In this document: positions 7,686 to 14,614 of the stretch, piece after piece
How the letters are laid out: every line of letters begins with the position of its first letter
Numbering within the stretch: the stretch's first letter is position 1
NCBI GenBank assembly: GCA_030039005.1
Contig: JASHQT010000061.1
Location: 1-14,664, forward strand
Source: Bryobacteraceae bacterium
Lineage (GTDB): Bacteria > Acidobacteriota > Terriglobia > Bryobacterales > Bryobacteraceae
Length of the DNA stretch: 14,664 bases
Reading direction: 5' to 3'
The notes under the pieces: generated by a model
What the model saw: the letters and a program-made list of their open reading frames with translations, nothing else
Databases searched by the model: none
What the model was told of the DNA's origin: nothing
Program-made: the position numbers and the translations under genes

Positions 7686-8243
7686 TCATAGCCAATGGAT
7701 CTCGGCGGGGTTGCGACCGTGCGGTTCAGGCCATGCTTTGGGGTAGCCGAGAATGATGGGTGCAACTACTTCATATGGTTCTGGCAACCCCAGTTCCTGC
7801 TTGGTGGATGGCAAGTTCAACCACGGCCGCGCCAGCCCGATCCAACAGGTCCCAAGCCCCTCGTCGCGCGCTGCCAGCATCAGGTTCTGCGCGGCAACGC
7901 AGCAGTCCTCGGCGGCTTGTGATTGCGATGATCTTGCTAGCACCAGCACGATCGCGGGAGCATCGTGGAATATATGATAAGGTTCGGGCTCGATGAGCGT
8001 GCGAAGGGACAAGTCGAGTGAAGTCTGCGAGAAATTTGCAAGCAGCCATTCCTTAATACGTTGTCCATATTCGGCGATTCGCTCACGACCCAGTAGCGCG
8101 GCAAACGCCCACGGCTGAAGATTCATGGCGCTTGGCGCAAGAATCGCAGCGCCGATCAGACGTTCTATTGCCTCTCGTGCAACCGGCGCGTCCATATACT
8201 CTCGGACCGCGCGCCGATTCTTGACTGCCTCCATCGTTTCCAT
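7686..8243 (-). CDS. nitroreductase-family FMN oxidoreductase
   Basis: A 185-residue NAD(P)H-dependent flavin enzyme of the nitroreductase superfamily, which reduces nitro groups, quinones or related electrophiles. FMN-binding features: RRAVREY at 10-16 (the arginine pair that binds the flavin phosphate), APSAMNLQPW at 36-45, and the EDCCVAAQNLMLAARDEGLGTCWIGL region at 112-136, typical of the dimer-interface helix and flavin contacts. The length fits the smaller subgroup. The true substrate cannot be told from sequence. The ATG at 8243 has AGGGGA 8 nt upstream; a second ATG three codons in is also possible. nadE follows 40 nt downstream on the same strand, so a two-gene unit is likely, linking a pyridine-nucleotide-using enzyme with NAD supply. 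The promoter must lie in the 130-bp gap shared with the divergent histidine kinase gene. Related proteins (Acg family) are dormancy-regulon members in mycobacteria. Confidence 0.92.
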   Translation of the reverse strand: METMEAVKNRRAVREYMDAPVAREAIERLIGAAILAPSAMNLQPWAFAALLGRERIAEYGQRIKEWLLANFSQTSLDLSLRTLIEPEPYHIFHDAPAIVLVLARSSQSQAAEDCCVAAQNLMLAARDEGLGTCWIGLARPWLNLPSTKQELGLPEPYEVVAPIILGYPKAWPEPHGRNPAEIHWL

Positions 8244-8251
8244 TGTCTTGG

Positions 8252-8257
8252 TCCCCT
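8252..8257 (-). promoter_or_regulatory. Shine-Dalgarno of the nitroreductase gene
   Basis: Minus-strand AGGGGA with 8 nt to the ATG at 8243. The spacing is good and favours this start over the internal ATG three codons later. Confidence 0.5.
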
Positions 8258-8316
8258 AATAACCGTTCGCAGTCTAGGTTCCAACAGCTAGCCTGGCGGC
8301 CCTGAACCAGAACTTC

Positions 8317-8333
8317 TCGCCAGCGTCTGGCGA
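8317..8333. promoter_or_regulatory. 17-bp inverted repeat in the divergent intergenic region
   Basis: The bases TCGCCAGCGTCTGGCGA form two perfect 7-bp arms around a 3-nt centre. The site sits between the divergent nitroreductase and histidine-kinase genes, 41 nt upstream of the kinase ATG and 74 nt upstream of the nitroreductase ATG. It could be an operator for a dimeric regulator, plausibly the NarL-type response regulator encoded just downstream, or a hairpin in the kinase leader. A TATGAT hexamer (8344-8349) resembling a -10 element follows it, but no good -35 is present. Function is inference. Confidence 0.35.
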
Positions 8334-8373
8334 TCGATGAGCGTATGATTGCCACAGGACAACGCTGACGGCG

Positions 8374-9450
8374 ATGGAGGACTTCACGGAACAGAAGCGA
8401 GCAATGGAGGAAGCCCAAAAGGGCGAAGCGATCTTTCGCGCGCTTTTGGAGTCCGCGCCTCAATCCATCGTTGCTGTCCACGTAGATCAAAAGATTGTGC
8501 TGGCGAATGGCAACACGGAAAAAATGTTCGGTTACAGTCGGGAGGAACTGGTCGGTCAACCCGTCACGATCCTTGTTCCTGAAAGCCTTCGGGAGCGTCA
8601 CGTTAAGCATCACAAAACCTACTTTGCCGACATGCAAAGCCGGCCAATGGGGATCGGCCTCAATCTCGAAGGCCGCCGGAAGGATGGCAGCACTTTCCCG
8701 GTGGAGATTGGACTGAGCGCGATTGAAACGGCCAGTGGCAAACTTGCCGTCGCTTTCATTACTGATATTAGTGAACGGAAACGACTGGAGCGGCTGGAAC
8801 AAACACAACAAGAGGAGATTCGGGCTCTGGCGGCCAGTCTTCTAAAGGCTCAGGAAGAGGAGCGCCGCAGAGTGGCGCGTGAGCTGCACGATCAGATCTG
8901 CCAGCAACTGGCTTCCTTGGCTATGGACATCGGCAAGCTCACGGCCGATTCAGCGGATACACAACGCCGGCTTGAGGAGCTGCAGTCCCGCGTAGTCAAG
9001 ACGTCGGAAGAAGCCCGCCATCTCGCCTACGGGTTGCACCCATCGGTGCTGGACGATTTGGGCCTAGTGGCTGCTCTGCGCGCCCTCTGCAAAGATTCTG
9101 CCGAGCGTGAAGGCTTAGCTGTGGAGTTCACCAACAGCACCATGCCGGGTTCTGTGCCTCGTGAAACCGCTTCTTGCTTGTACCGCGTCGCTCAAGAGGG
9201 TCTGCAGAATATAGCCAAACATTCAGGGGCCAAACAGGTCGTGGTTGCGCTCACCTTTCAGAAAGGAACTATTACTCTCTCCATGGAGGACGACGGTATT
9301 GGGTTCGATTTTGAGGCAGTCAAAGGCCGCGGTGGGCTCGGATTGGTTAGCATGGAGGAACGCGCCCGCCTGGTAAATGGTAAGCTGTCCATCACAGCAC
9401 GGCTGGGTCGCGGCACTCGGATTGTGTTAGAGGTTCCATTACTCGCATGA
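8374..9450 (+). CDS. PAS-domain sensor histidine kinase, HisKA_3 (NarL/DegS) class
   Basis: A 358-residue soluble kinase, the first half of a two-component system. A PAS sensory domain spans about 18-140 (FRALLESAPQSIVAV, then NTEKMFGYSREELVGQ, ending in VAFITDISERKRLERL). A coiled-coil linker rich in Glu and Arg follows. The HisKA_3 dimerisation box has phospho-acceptor H172 in RELHDQICQQL. The HATPase domain has an N-box with N279 (EGLQNIAKHSGA), a G1 box MEDDGIGFD (294-302) and a second glycine box GRGGLGLVSMEER. No membrane helix or signal peptide is visible, so it senses a cytoplasmic cue; no haem-ligand or redox cysteine set is obvious. The first residues (MEDFTEQKRAMEEA) resemble the tail of another PAS domain. 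The ATG at 8374 lacks well-spaced ribosome binding; AGGA at 8356-8359 would better suit a CTG at 8365. It overlaps the response-regulator gene by ATGA. Confidence 0.93.
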   Translation: MEDFTEQKRAMEEAQKGEAIFRALLESAPQSIVAVHVDQKIVLANGNTEKMFGYSREELVGQPVTILVPESLRERHVKHHKTYFADMQSRPMGIGLNLEGRRKDGSTFPVEIGLSAIETASGKLAVAFITDISERKRLERLEQTQQEEIRALAASLLKAQEEERRRVARELHDQICQQLASLAMDIGKLTADSADTQRRLEELQSRVVKTSEEARHLAYGLHPSVLDDLGLVAALRALCKDSAEREGLAVEFTNSTMPGSVPRETASCLYRVAQEGLQNIAKHSGAKQVVVALTFQKGTITLSMEDDGIGFDFEAVKGRGGLGLVSMEERARLVNGKLSITARLGRGTRIVLEVPLLA

Positions 9451-10082
9451 AGGCGGCACGAATACTGGTGGCCGATGACCACACCTTGACACTGGAAGGC
9501 ATTCGCTCGGTTCTCGAACCTCACCACGAAATCATCGAGGCGGTATCGGACGGGCGCTCCTTGGTTGAGGCGGCCCTTCGGTTGAAACCCGATTTGATTG
9601 TCCTGGACATCACCATGCCGCTGTTGAACGGCATCGACGCCGCAGTCCAAATCAAGAAGAGTTTGCCCGGTGTGAAACTTTTATTCGTGACAATGCACAT
9701 CGGCCCCGCATACCTGGAGGCTGCGCTCGATGCGGGAGCAACCGGGTACGTCCTGAAATCCGCGGCGCGTGAAGACCTTCTCCTAGCTGTAGATAAAGTC
9801 CTCGAAGGGCGGATCTATCTGACGCCGGGGCTTTCCAACGAACACCTGGAGCGTTTCCGGGATCCTTCCCGCGCAGCCGCAGCTCTGCGGCTTACCGAGC
9901 GAGAGCGGGAGACGCTGCAACTGATCGCCGAGGGGCGAGCCGCTAAAGAAATCGCCTTCCACCTCAACATCTCCGTCAAGACAGTTGCCTTTCATCGCGA
10001 GAACATCAAGAGGAAGCTTGGCTTAAGAAGCACTGCCGAATTGACAAAGCATGCCATGGAACAAGGATTGATCTCTACCTGA
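9447..10082 (+). CDS. NarL/FixJ-family response regulator
   Basis: A 211-residue DNA-binding response regulator, the partner of the kinase before it. The receiver domain (1-120) has the acidic pair D10/D11, the phospho-acceptor D54 in IVLDITMP, T82 in FVTMH and K104 in YVLKSAA, all as required for phosphorylation and signalling. The LuxR/GerE-type helix-turn-helix covers about 148-211 (LTERERETLQLIAEGRAAKEIA, with recognition helix around SVKTVAFHRENIKRKLG). The start ATG at 9447 overlaps the kinase TGA (ATGA), a standard sign of translational coupling. The genes directly downstream (Hsp20, BON) are stress proteins and are reasonable targets, but no operator has been demonstrated. Architecturally it matches DosR/NarL; the receiver-output pairing is ordinary. 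Highly confident in family, not in target. Confidence 0.96.
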   Translation: MKAARILVADDHTLTLEGIRSVLEPHHEIIEAVSDGRSLVEAALRLKPDLIVLDITMPLLNGIDAAVQIKKSLPGVKLLFVTMHIGPAYLEAALDAGATGYVLKSAAREDLLLAVDKVLEGRIYLTPGLSNEHLERFRDPSRAAAALRLTERERETLQLIAEGRAAKEIAFHLNISVKTVAFHRENIKRKLGLRSTAELTKHAMEQGLIST

Positions 10083-10251
10083 AGCTCGCTCGGATATCCA
10101 GAACCTAGTACTTTGACTAGCTCGCATACGCGCCAGTAAGGGATATTCTGAAACTTCTCGGATCGCCGGATACGCCAGGACCTCACGCACATTCCCTTGG
10201 AAGAGTGGGGCCCTCGGCGCCAGAGCTGAGAACTTAGCCAGTGACTGTTAC

Positions 10252-10257
10252 AAGGAG
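10252..10257 (+). promoter_or_regulatory. Shine-Dalgarno of the Hsp20 gene
   Basis: AAGGAG with 8 nt to the ATG at 10266. It is among the strongest ribosome-binding sites in the window and fits a highly expressed stress protein. Confidence 0.7.
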
Positions 10258-10265
10258 ATGACGAA

Positions 10266-10760
10266 ATGTCACAGGTATCTATTCAGAAATGGAAGGACCC
10301 AGAAAAAATTCCCCAAATTCTGCTCCAGCATATGGAAGCCACATTAGACTCTATCCGGCAGCACGCCTTCAACCTATTTCAAAGCCGCAACGGTGCGACT
10401 GGGTCGGATCTGGAGGACTGGCTTCGGGCGGAGCGAGACGTAGTTTGGTCCCCGGCTTCCGAGTTGGTGGACAACGAAAAAGAATTCAACGCGCGGATAG
10501 CGGTGCCCGGATTCGAGGCCAAGGACATTCAAGTATCCGCGATGCCGGACGCGCTGATCGTACAGGCCGACGCTACCCATACCCACGAGGGCAAGAGCGG
10601 CAATGTATGTTTTTGCGAGTTCTCTGGAAAAAAGCTGTTCCGGCGGCTTCCGTTGCCTGAGTCTATCGATGTCGATAAGGTTACGGCGTCGCTGGATAAA
10701 GGCATTCTGGAAGTAACCGCTCCGAAAGCGAAGCCGAAGCAGATATCGGCGGTCGCCTAA
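10266..10760 (+). CDS. Hsp20/alpha-crystallin-family small heat-shock protein
   Basis: An ATP-independent holdase chaperone that keeps unfolding proteins soluble. It has 164 residues. The N-terminal arm (about 1-58) includes DLEDWLRAERD at 48-58, a segment resembling the DUF2934 motif often found ahead of the crystallin domain in such proteins. The alpha-crystallin domain runs about 59-155: SPASELVDNEKEFNARIAVPGF, VSAMPDALIVQA, FRRLPLPESIDVDKVTASL and the conserved GILEVTAPK (146-154). The tail is short and lacks a clear I-x-I/V motif, so oligomer docking may differ from the classical type. It has a strong Shine-Dalgarno sequence. The 183-bp gap upstream after the response regulator is the longest non-coding stretch here and should hold its promoter; TTGACT at 10113-10118 and TATTCT at 10144-10149 are too far apart (25 nt) to call a sigma-70 promoter. 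The BON gene follows on the same strand after 109 bp. Confidence 0.94.
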   Translation: MSQVSIQKWKDPEKIPQILLQHMEATLDSIRQHAFNLFQSRNGATGSDLEDWLRAERDVVWSPASELVDNEKEFNARIAVPGFEAKDIQVSAMPDALIVQADATHTHEGKSGNVCFCEFSGKKLFRRLPLPESIDVDKVTASLDKGILEVTAPKAKPKQISAVA

Positions 10761-10819
10761 GTAACTACAGTTCGCTCAACCCGCAAGTCGGCGGGGCAAT
10801 TTTGCGAGTCAACCCGTTC

Positions 10820-10836
10820 GTAGCATGCCCTGCTAC
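10820..10836 (+). promoter_or_regulatory. short inverted repeat upstream of the BON-domain gene
   Basis: GTAGCA and TGCTAC form a perfect 6-bp stem around TGCCC, 33 nt before the BON gene start. No T-run follows, so it is not a clear terminator; it may be a leader hairpin or an operator. A weaker direct repeat, TCAACCCG, occurs at about 10777-10784 and 10809-10816. Significance is uncertain. Confidence 0.25.
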
Positions 10837-10857
10837 CGGCTTCACACCTTAGCCAAC

Positions 10858-10862
10858 AGGAG
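10858..10862 (+). promoter_or_regulatory. Shine-Dalgarno of the BON-domain gene
   Basis: AGGAG with 7 nt to the ATG at 10870. It decides this start over an in-frame ATG at 10825, which has no such site and falls within the upstream inverted repeat. Confidence 0.7.
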
Positions 10863-10869
10863 TACCCAT

Positions 10870-11532
10870 ATGCAAACAATGATGGAAAAAGGAAGTCAGA
10901 AGGATCTTCGGGAGGCCGTGCTGCGGCAGCTCGAATGGGAACCGGAAATTACGTCACCAGACATCAGTGTCAGCGTCAAGGAAGACGTCGTCACACTAAC
11001 CGGCTTCGTTCGTAGCTACGCCGAGAAGGTTGCGGCTGAACGGGCAGCTAAGTCCGTGCACCGAGTTCAGGCCATCGCGAATGACATTGAGGTGAAGCCG
11101 CTTGCACGGACCGATCCTGAGATCGCCCGTGATGTCGTAGAAGCAATGAAGCTCGACCTGACAGTGCCCGATGATCGAATTAAGACCAGTGTGCGCGACG
11201 GCTTCGTATCCCTGGAAGGAACGGTCGAATGGAATTATCAACGCGAAGCCGCGGAAAGCCGCGCCAGGAATGTGAGTGGTGTTCGGGGCCTCATCAACAA
11301 CATTGCGTTGAAACCGAGAGTGTCGACAACCGAAGTGAAGACCAAGATTGAAGACGCTTTGCGGCGAAGCGCCGAGGTAGACGCGCACCGAATTACCGTT
11401 TCCATGCAGGACGGCATCGTGACCCTCAACGGGCAGGTGCACTCGTGGTTTGAAAAAGAGGAAGCCAGACGGGCTGCGTGGGCGGCTCCAGGTGTCTCCC
11501 AGGTCATCGACGACATCGCGGTCGGCCGGTAA
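10870..11532 (+). CDS. protein of three BON domains (OsmY-like, cytoplasmic)
   Basis: A 220-residue protein made almost wholly of three BON domains, at about 11-77, 81-148 and 152-219. Each repeat has the same pattern: a helix (DLREAVLRQL; EIARDVVEAM; EVKTKIEDAL), a strand with ISVSVKEDVVTLTG, IKTSVRDGFVSLEG or ITVSMQDGIVTLNG, a helix rich in E, R and A, and a closing strand ending ANDIEV, INNIAL or IDDIAV. BON domains are thought to bind membranes or phospholipids; E. coli OsmY is an osmotically induced periplasmic chaperone with two. This protein has no signal peptide (MQTMMEKGSQKD), so it likely works in the cytoplasm or at the inner face of the membrane. The ATG is fixed by AGGAG. It lies between Hsp20 and the nucleotidyltransferase on one strand and is probably stress-induced. 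A specific function is not known. Confidence 0.9.
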   Translation: MQTMMEKGSQKDLREAVLRQLEWEPEITSPDISVSVKEDVVTLTGFVRSYAEKVAAERAAKSVHRVQAIANDIEVKPLARTDPEIARDVVEAMKLDLTVPDDRIKTSVRDGFVSLEGTVEWNYQREAAESRARNVSGVRGLINNIALKPRVSTTEVKTKIEDALRRSAEVDAHRITVSMQDGIVTLNGQVHSWFEKEEARRAAWAAPGVSQVIDDIAVGR

Positions 11533-11582
11533 TTCATCGCGCAGGGAAGCCTAGAGAACGACCCGTGCCGATCGAAGAATTC

Positions 11583-12644
11583 ATGCAAGAAAATGTTAGC
11601 GACGCCCAATCGAAGGAGGCCCTGAGGGTGGAGCGCGCTGCGAGGTTTATGCCAATGCCTCAATCCATGCCCCACCGGATGGTTTCCGCGTTACCAGAGA
11701 GCCGGTGGGGTATCGTCCTGGCGGGCGGAGACGGTACACGTCTGCAGAAATTGACCCGGGTTATCTGTGGCGATGATCGTCCAAAGCAGTTCTGTGCTCT
11801 AGTGGGCAGCGACACACTATTGGAGCAGACACGGATTAGAGCGGAACGGAGTGTCAGATCAAACCAGCTCCTCTATTCCCTCTCAAGAAACCATCGCCCT
11901 TTCTATCTTGAGGAGTTCTGGATCCCAGCATCGCAGCGAATCGTACAGCCGATGAACAAGGGAACGGCGCCACCGATACTGCATTCTCTTCTTAGTATCG
12001 AACAGATCGATGAGAACGCTATCGTGGCAGTCCTGCCGTCCGACCACCACTATTCGGATGAGCGCGCGTTCACGGCTGCCTTAGAATCCGCTTTCGATAT
12101 CGCGACGCAGCGTGATCACTCGGCGGTGCTCCTGGGGGCCACTCCCCAGAGCCCGGAAGTGGAATACGGCTGGATCGAACCAGGAAAATTGGCGGGGTAC
12201 GGCAGATTGTTCGAGGTGCAAACATTTTGCGAGAAGCCTTCTCTTCGCGTTGCGCAAGAACTGCTGCGACGGGGCGCGCTCTGGAATACGTTCGTGATGG
12301 TGGGGCACGTAAGGGCTTTCCTCGAAATGCTGCGCACAGCGCTTCCTGCTTTGGTGGACGCCTTACTTGAGAGCGCGCTATGGACCGGTTCCGAAGTTCA
12401 CGTTTCTGACACCGTCTATCAACGCATACATGCTGCAAGCTTTTCAAATGACGTGCTGCCGGTTCAGACCAGGCGGCTAGTTGCATTGCAACTTGACCAC
12501 GTTGGCTGGAGCGATCTCGGAAATCCCGAGCGCGTCATCTCGATTCTCGAATCGATCGGCTCGGCGCCTTGGTGGATGAACAAGTGGAAGGCTATGAGAC
12601 GGCCGCCAGGCGCCGCCCGCCTGTCGCAATCGGCACTAGCTTAA
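11583..12644 (+). CDS. mannose-1-phosphate guanylyltransferase-like nucleotidyltransferase
   Basis: A sugar-phosphate nucleotidyltransferase with a Rossmann-like fold, closest by motif to ManC-type GDP-mannose synthesis enzymes. From ATG 11583 it has 353 residues. Signature loop GGDGTRLQKLT is at 48-58, RPKQF at 66-70, LPSDHHY with metal-binding D154 at 151-157, EVEYGWIEPG at 192-201, FCEKPS with K218 at 215-220, and LWNTFVM at 233-239. There is no C-terminal cupin isomerase domain, so it is the single-function form. GDP-mannose would feed exopolysaccharide or glycan synthesis, but no glycan genes are visible nearby; other sugar specificity is possible. The start is uncertain: a GTG at 11565 and ATGs at 11650 and 11656 are in frame, and GAGG at about 11642-11645 could serve 11656. 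The N-terminal 40 residues are poorly conserved. The NtrC-type gene follows after 20 nt, so the two are probably cotranscribed. Confidence 0.82.
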   Translation: MQENVSDAQSKEALRVERAARFMPMPQSMPHRMVSALPESRWGIVLAGGDGTRLQKLTRVICGDDRPKQFCALVGSDTLLEQTRIRAERSVRSNQLLYSLSRNHRPFYLEEFWIPASQRIVQPMNKGTAPPILHSLLSIEQIDENAIVAVLPSDHHYSDERAFTAALESAFDIATQRDHSAVLLGATPQSPEVEYGWIEPGKLAGYGRLFEVQTFCEKPSLRVAQELLRRGALWNTFVMVGHVRAFLEMLRTALPALVDALLESALWTGSEVHVSDTVYQRIHAASFSNDVLPVQTRRLVALQLDHVGWSDLGNPERVISILESIGSAPWWMNKWKAMRRPPGAARLSQSALA

Positions 12645-12664
12645 CTCCTGCTAGAATCTCGGTA

Positions 12665-14074
12665 ATGTCAGCCGAATCAGTGGTTTCACTGCTCATCATC
12701 GACGATAATCTGAGCAGCCTGGAACTGCTCTCGGAAGCCTTGGCCCAGCCTGGCCTCGAGATTCTCACGGCTTCCGACCCTGAGGAAGGACTCGACCTCT
12801 TTTGCGACCGGCGACCGCACATTGTACTCACCGATTTGGTGATGCCGAAAATAAGCGGTCTGGATGTGCTGGACCGAGTCATGGAAATCGATTCAGCTAC
12901 GGAGGTGATCCTCCTTACAGCGCACTATTCGACGGAATCTGCCGTGGAGGCGATCAAGAAAGGCGCCAGCGATTACCTGAACAAGCCGGTTTCGCTTGGG
13001 CCATTGCGCGAACGTATCGGCAAACTCGTGCAAGAAGCGCGGAAACGGCAACTTTCATTCCAACTCGAAGACGAATTGCGAATGAACTCAGAATTCCAGG
13101 GAATTATAGGCCGGAGCCCCCAGATGTGGGAAATGTTCTCACGCATCCGGCGCGTCGCTCCTCACTATCGGGCGTTACTGATCACCGGCGAAACGGGGAC
13201 AGGGAAAGACTTGGTTGCACGCGCGATCCATAACCTCAGCCCGGTGGCCTCTGGGCGGTATGTAGTCCTGAATTGCTCCGCCGTGGTGGAGACCCTGTTT
13301 GAAAGTGAACTATTCGGTCATGTGAAAGGTTCCTTCACTGGAGCCACACAGGACAAGCCGGGTCTGTTCGAACACGCGCATAGAGGGACGCTATTCCTAG
13401 ACGAGATTGGAGACATGCCACTCGCCACTCAAGCGAAGCTCTTGCGGGTCCTGCAGAACCAGGAAGTGCAGCGTGTAGGGGCGCTGCAAACCAATAAAGT
13501 CGATGTGCGCGTGATCGCCGCGACCAATCACGATCTTCGGTCTGCAATCGGCGAGAAGCGTTTTCGGGAGGATTTATATTACCGTCTCTCGATGGTGCAA
13601 ATTCAGACGCCGAGGTTGGCCGAACGCAAAGAAGACTTACCACTGCTTCAGCGCCATTTCGTAGCACGCTTCGCGGCTCAGTACGGCAAGGATGTCCGCG
13701 GATTGACCCAGCGCGCACACATCCGGCTTTCCCAGCATTCCTGGCCAGGAAACGTGCGCGAGCTTGAGAACGTCATCGGATACGCCGCCATGATGACCAT
13801 GAGCGACATGATTGATGTCGCGGACCTGCATGAGTATTTACAGGCGGCTCCTGCGTCTAAGCATCACTCAGTGGTGCCACTGCCCGTTTTGGAACCTGAC
13901 AGCCTGGCACTGCAAGAACGTCTACTGGTCATGCGTGCGCTGGAAGCGGCTGGTGGCAATCAGAGCCAGGCGGCTCGCATTTTGCGTATTAGTCGCGACA
14001 GGCTCCGATATAAGGTCAAGAAGCACAATCTCGATACGCCAGAGTCGGGGCGAGCATCCGCGGCCTCCGGTTGA
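12665..14074 (+). CDS. NtrC-family sigma-54-dependent response regulator
   Basis: A 469-residue transcription activator for RNA polymerase carrying sigma-54. The receiver domain (about 5-120) has D13/D14, phospho-acceptor D57 in IVLTDLVMP, T85 and K107. The AAA+ domain (about 140-375) has Walker A GETGTGKD at 175-182, the sigma-54-contacting loop GSFTGA at 222-227 (usual form GAFTGA), Walker B GTLFLDEIGD at 241-250, an arginine-finger region FREDLYYRL, and WPGNVRELENV. The Fis-type helix-turn-helix is at about 421-456 (NQSQAARILRISRDRLRYKVKK). ATG 12665 is preferred because the receiver starts there; the frame runs 32 codons further upstream within the end of the nucleotidyltransferase. No partner kinase lies in the window, so it is an orphan regulator or is driven from elsewhere. 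No convincing -24/-12 promoter was found near its neighbours. It ends 6 nt from the convergent DJ-1/PfpI gene. Confidence 0.96.
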   Translation: MSAESVVSLLIIDDNLSSLELLSEALAQPGLEILTASDPEEGLDLFCDRRPHIVLTDLVMPKISGLDVLDRVMEIDSATEVILLTAHYSTESAVEAIKKGASDYLNKPVSLGPLRERIGKLVQEARKRQLSFQLEDELRMNSEFQGIIGRSPQMWEMFSRIRRVAPHYRALLITGETGTGKDLVARAIHNLSPVASGRYVVLNCSAVVETLFESELFGHVKGSFTGATQDKPGLFEHAHRGTLFLDEIGDMPLATQAKLLRVLQNQEVQRVGALQTNKVDVRVIAATNHDLRSAIGEKRFREDLYYRLSMVQIQTPRLAERKEDLPLLQRHFVARFAAQYGKDVRGLTQRAHIRLSQHSWPGNVRELENVIGYAAMMTMSDMIDVADLHEYLQAAPASKHHSVVPLPVLEPDSLALQERLLVMRALEAAGGNQSQAARILRISRDRLRYKVKKHNLDTPESGRASAASG

Positions 14075-14080
14075 TTACCT

Positions 14081-14614
14081 TTACCTGGTTGTGACTGCAC
14101 CCAGAGCACGGATGGAAGCCCGGCAGAATGCGGGAAGATCTCCAGGGCTGCGCGAGGTGATTATGTTTCGGTCTACGACCACCTCCGCATCCTCGTAGTG
14201 GGCTCCGGCGTTGACCAGATCGTCTTTGATCGCAAAGAAGCATGTTGCTCGTCGGCCCACCAAGATGCCGGCTGAGCACAGCACCCAAGGGCCGTGGCAG
14301 ATGGCAGCTATCAGCTTCCCCGCGCGATTCATGTCATGTACGAATTGAGTCGCTTTCGCGTGACGGCGGATGTGATCCGGGGCGTAACCTCCTGGGATGA
14401 TAACACCGTCAAATTCGGCCGAGTAAACATCCCGATACGCCTTTTGGCTTTTGACCGGGTAGCCGTGCTTACTTTCATACACGGTATTGGCCTCAGCAGC
14501 GACGACCACGACTTGTGCGCCCTCCTCCTGGAAGCGGAGAAGCGGATACCAAACCTCCGGATCCTCGTACAAGTTGTCCACGAGGAGAGCGATCTTCCTT
14601 CCTTTGAGTTCCAT
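14081..14614 (-). CDS. DJ-1/PfpI-family protein
   Basis: A 177-residue member of the DJ-1/PfpI superfamily, whose members include proteases, glyoxalase III or deglycase-type enzymes and chaperones. The nucleophile elbow is AAICHGPWVL with C106 and H107, and the partner glutamate is E17 in DNLYEDPE, the usual Glu-Cys arrangement. VIIPGGYAPDHIR at 71-83 is the GG-loop that packs against the site, and the ending SRSPGDLPAFCRASI is typical of the PfpI branch. There is no signal peptide, so it is cytoplasmic. The ATG at 14614 has GGAGG 11 nt upstream on the minus strand, a rather long spacing. It converges on the sigma-54 regulator with a 6-nt gap and no hairpin terminator. The first 50 bases upstream remain open in more than one frame and may hold the end of another minus-strand gene. 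A role against carbonyl or oxidative damage fits the neighbours but is inference. Confidence 0.94.
   Translation of the reverse strand: MELKGRKIALLVDNLYEDPEVWYPLLRFQEEGAQVVVVAAEANTVYESKHGYPVKSQKAYRDVYSAEFDGVIIPGGYAPDHIRRHAKATQFVHDMNRAGKLIAAICHGPWVLCSAGILVGRRATCFFAIKDDLVNAGAHYEDAEVVVDRNIITSRSPGDLPAFCRASIRALGAVTTR

Noticed and set aside
8328..8344. Possible sigma-54 -24/-12 promoter (GG, ten bases, GC) upstream of the histidine kinase
   Set aside because: Only the GG and GC positions match; the consensus TT before GC is missing and the site lies within the inverted repeat.
8083..8811. Minus-strand open frame of 242 codons across the nitroreductase/kinase gap
   Set aside because: It crosses two well-supported genes in other frames and shows no domain.
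10113..10149. TTGACT and TATTCT as a sigma-70 promoter for Hsp20
   Set aside because: The hexamers are 25 nt apart, well outside the usual 16-18 nt.
14072..14100. Bidirectional terminator between the two convergent genes
   Set aside because: The 6-nt gap and flanks contain only direct GGTTG copies and no stable stem with a T-run.
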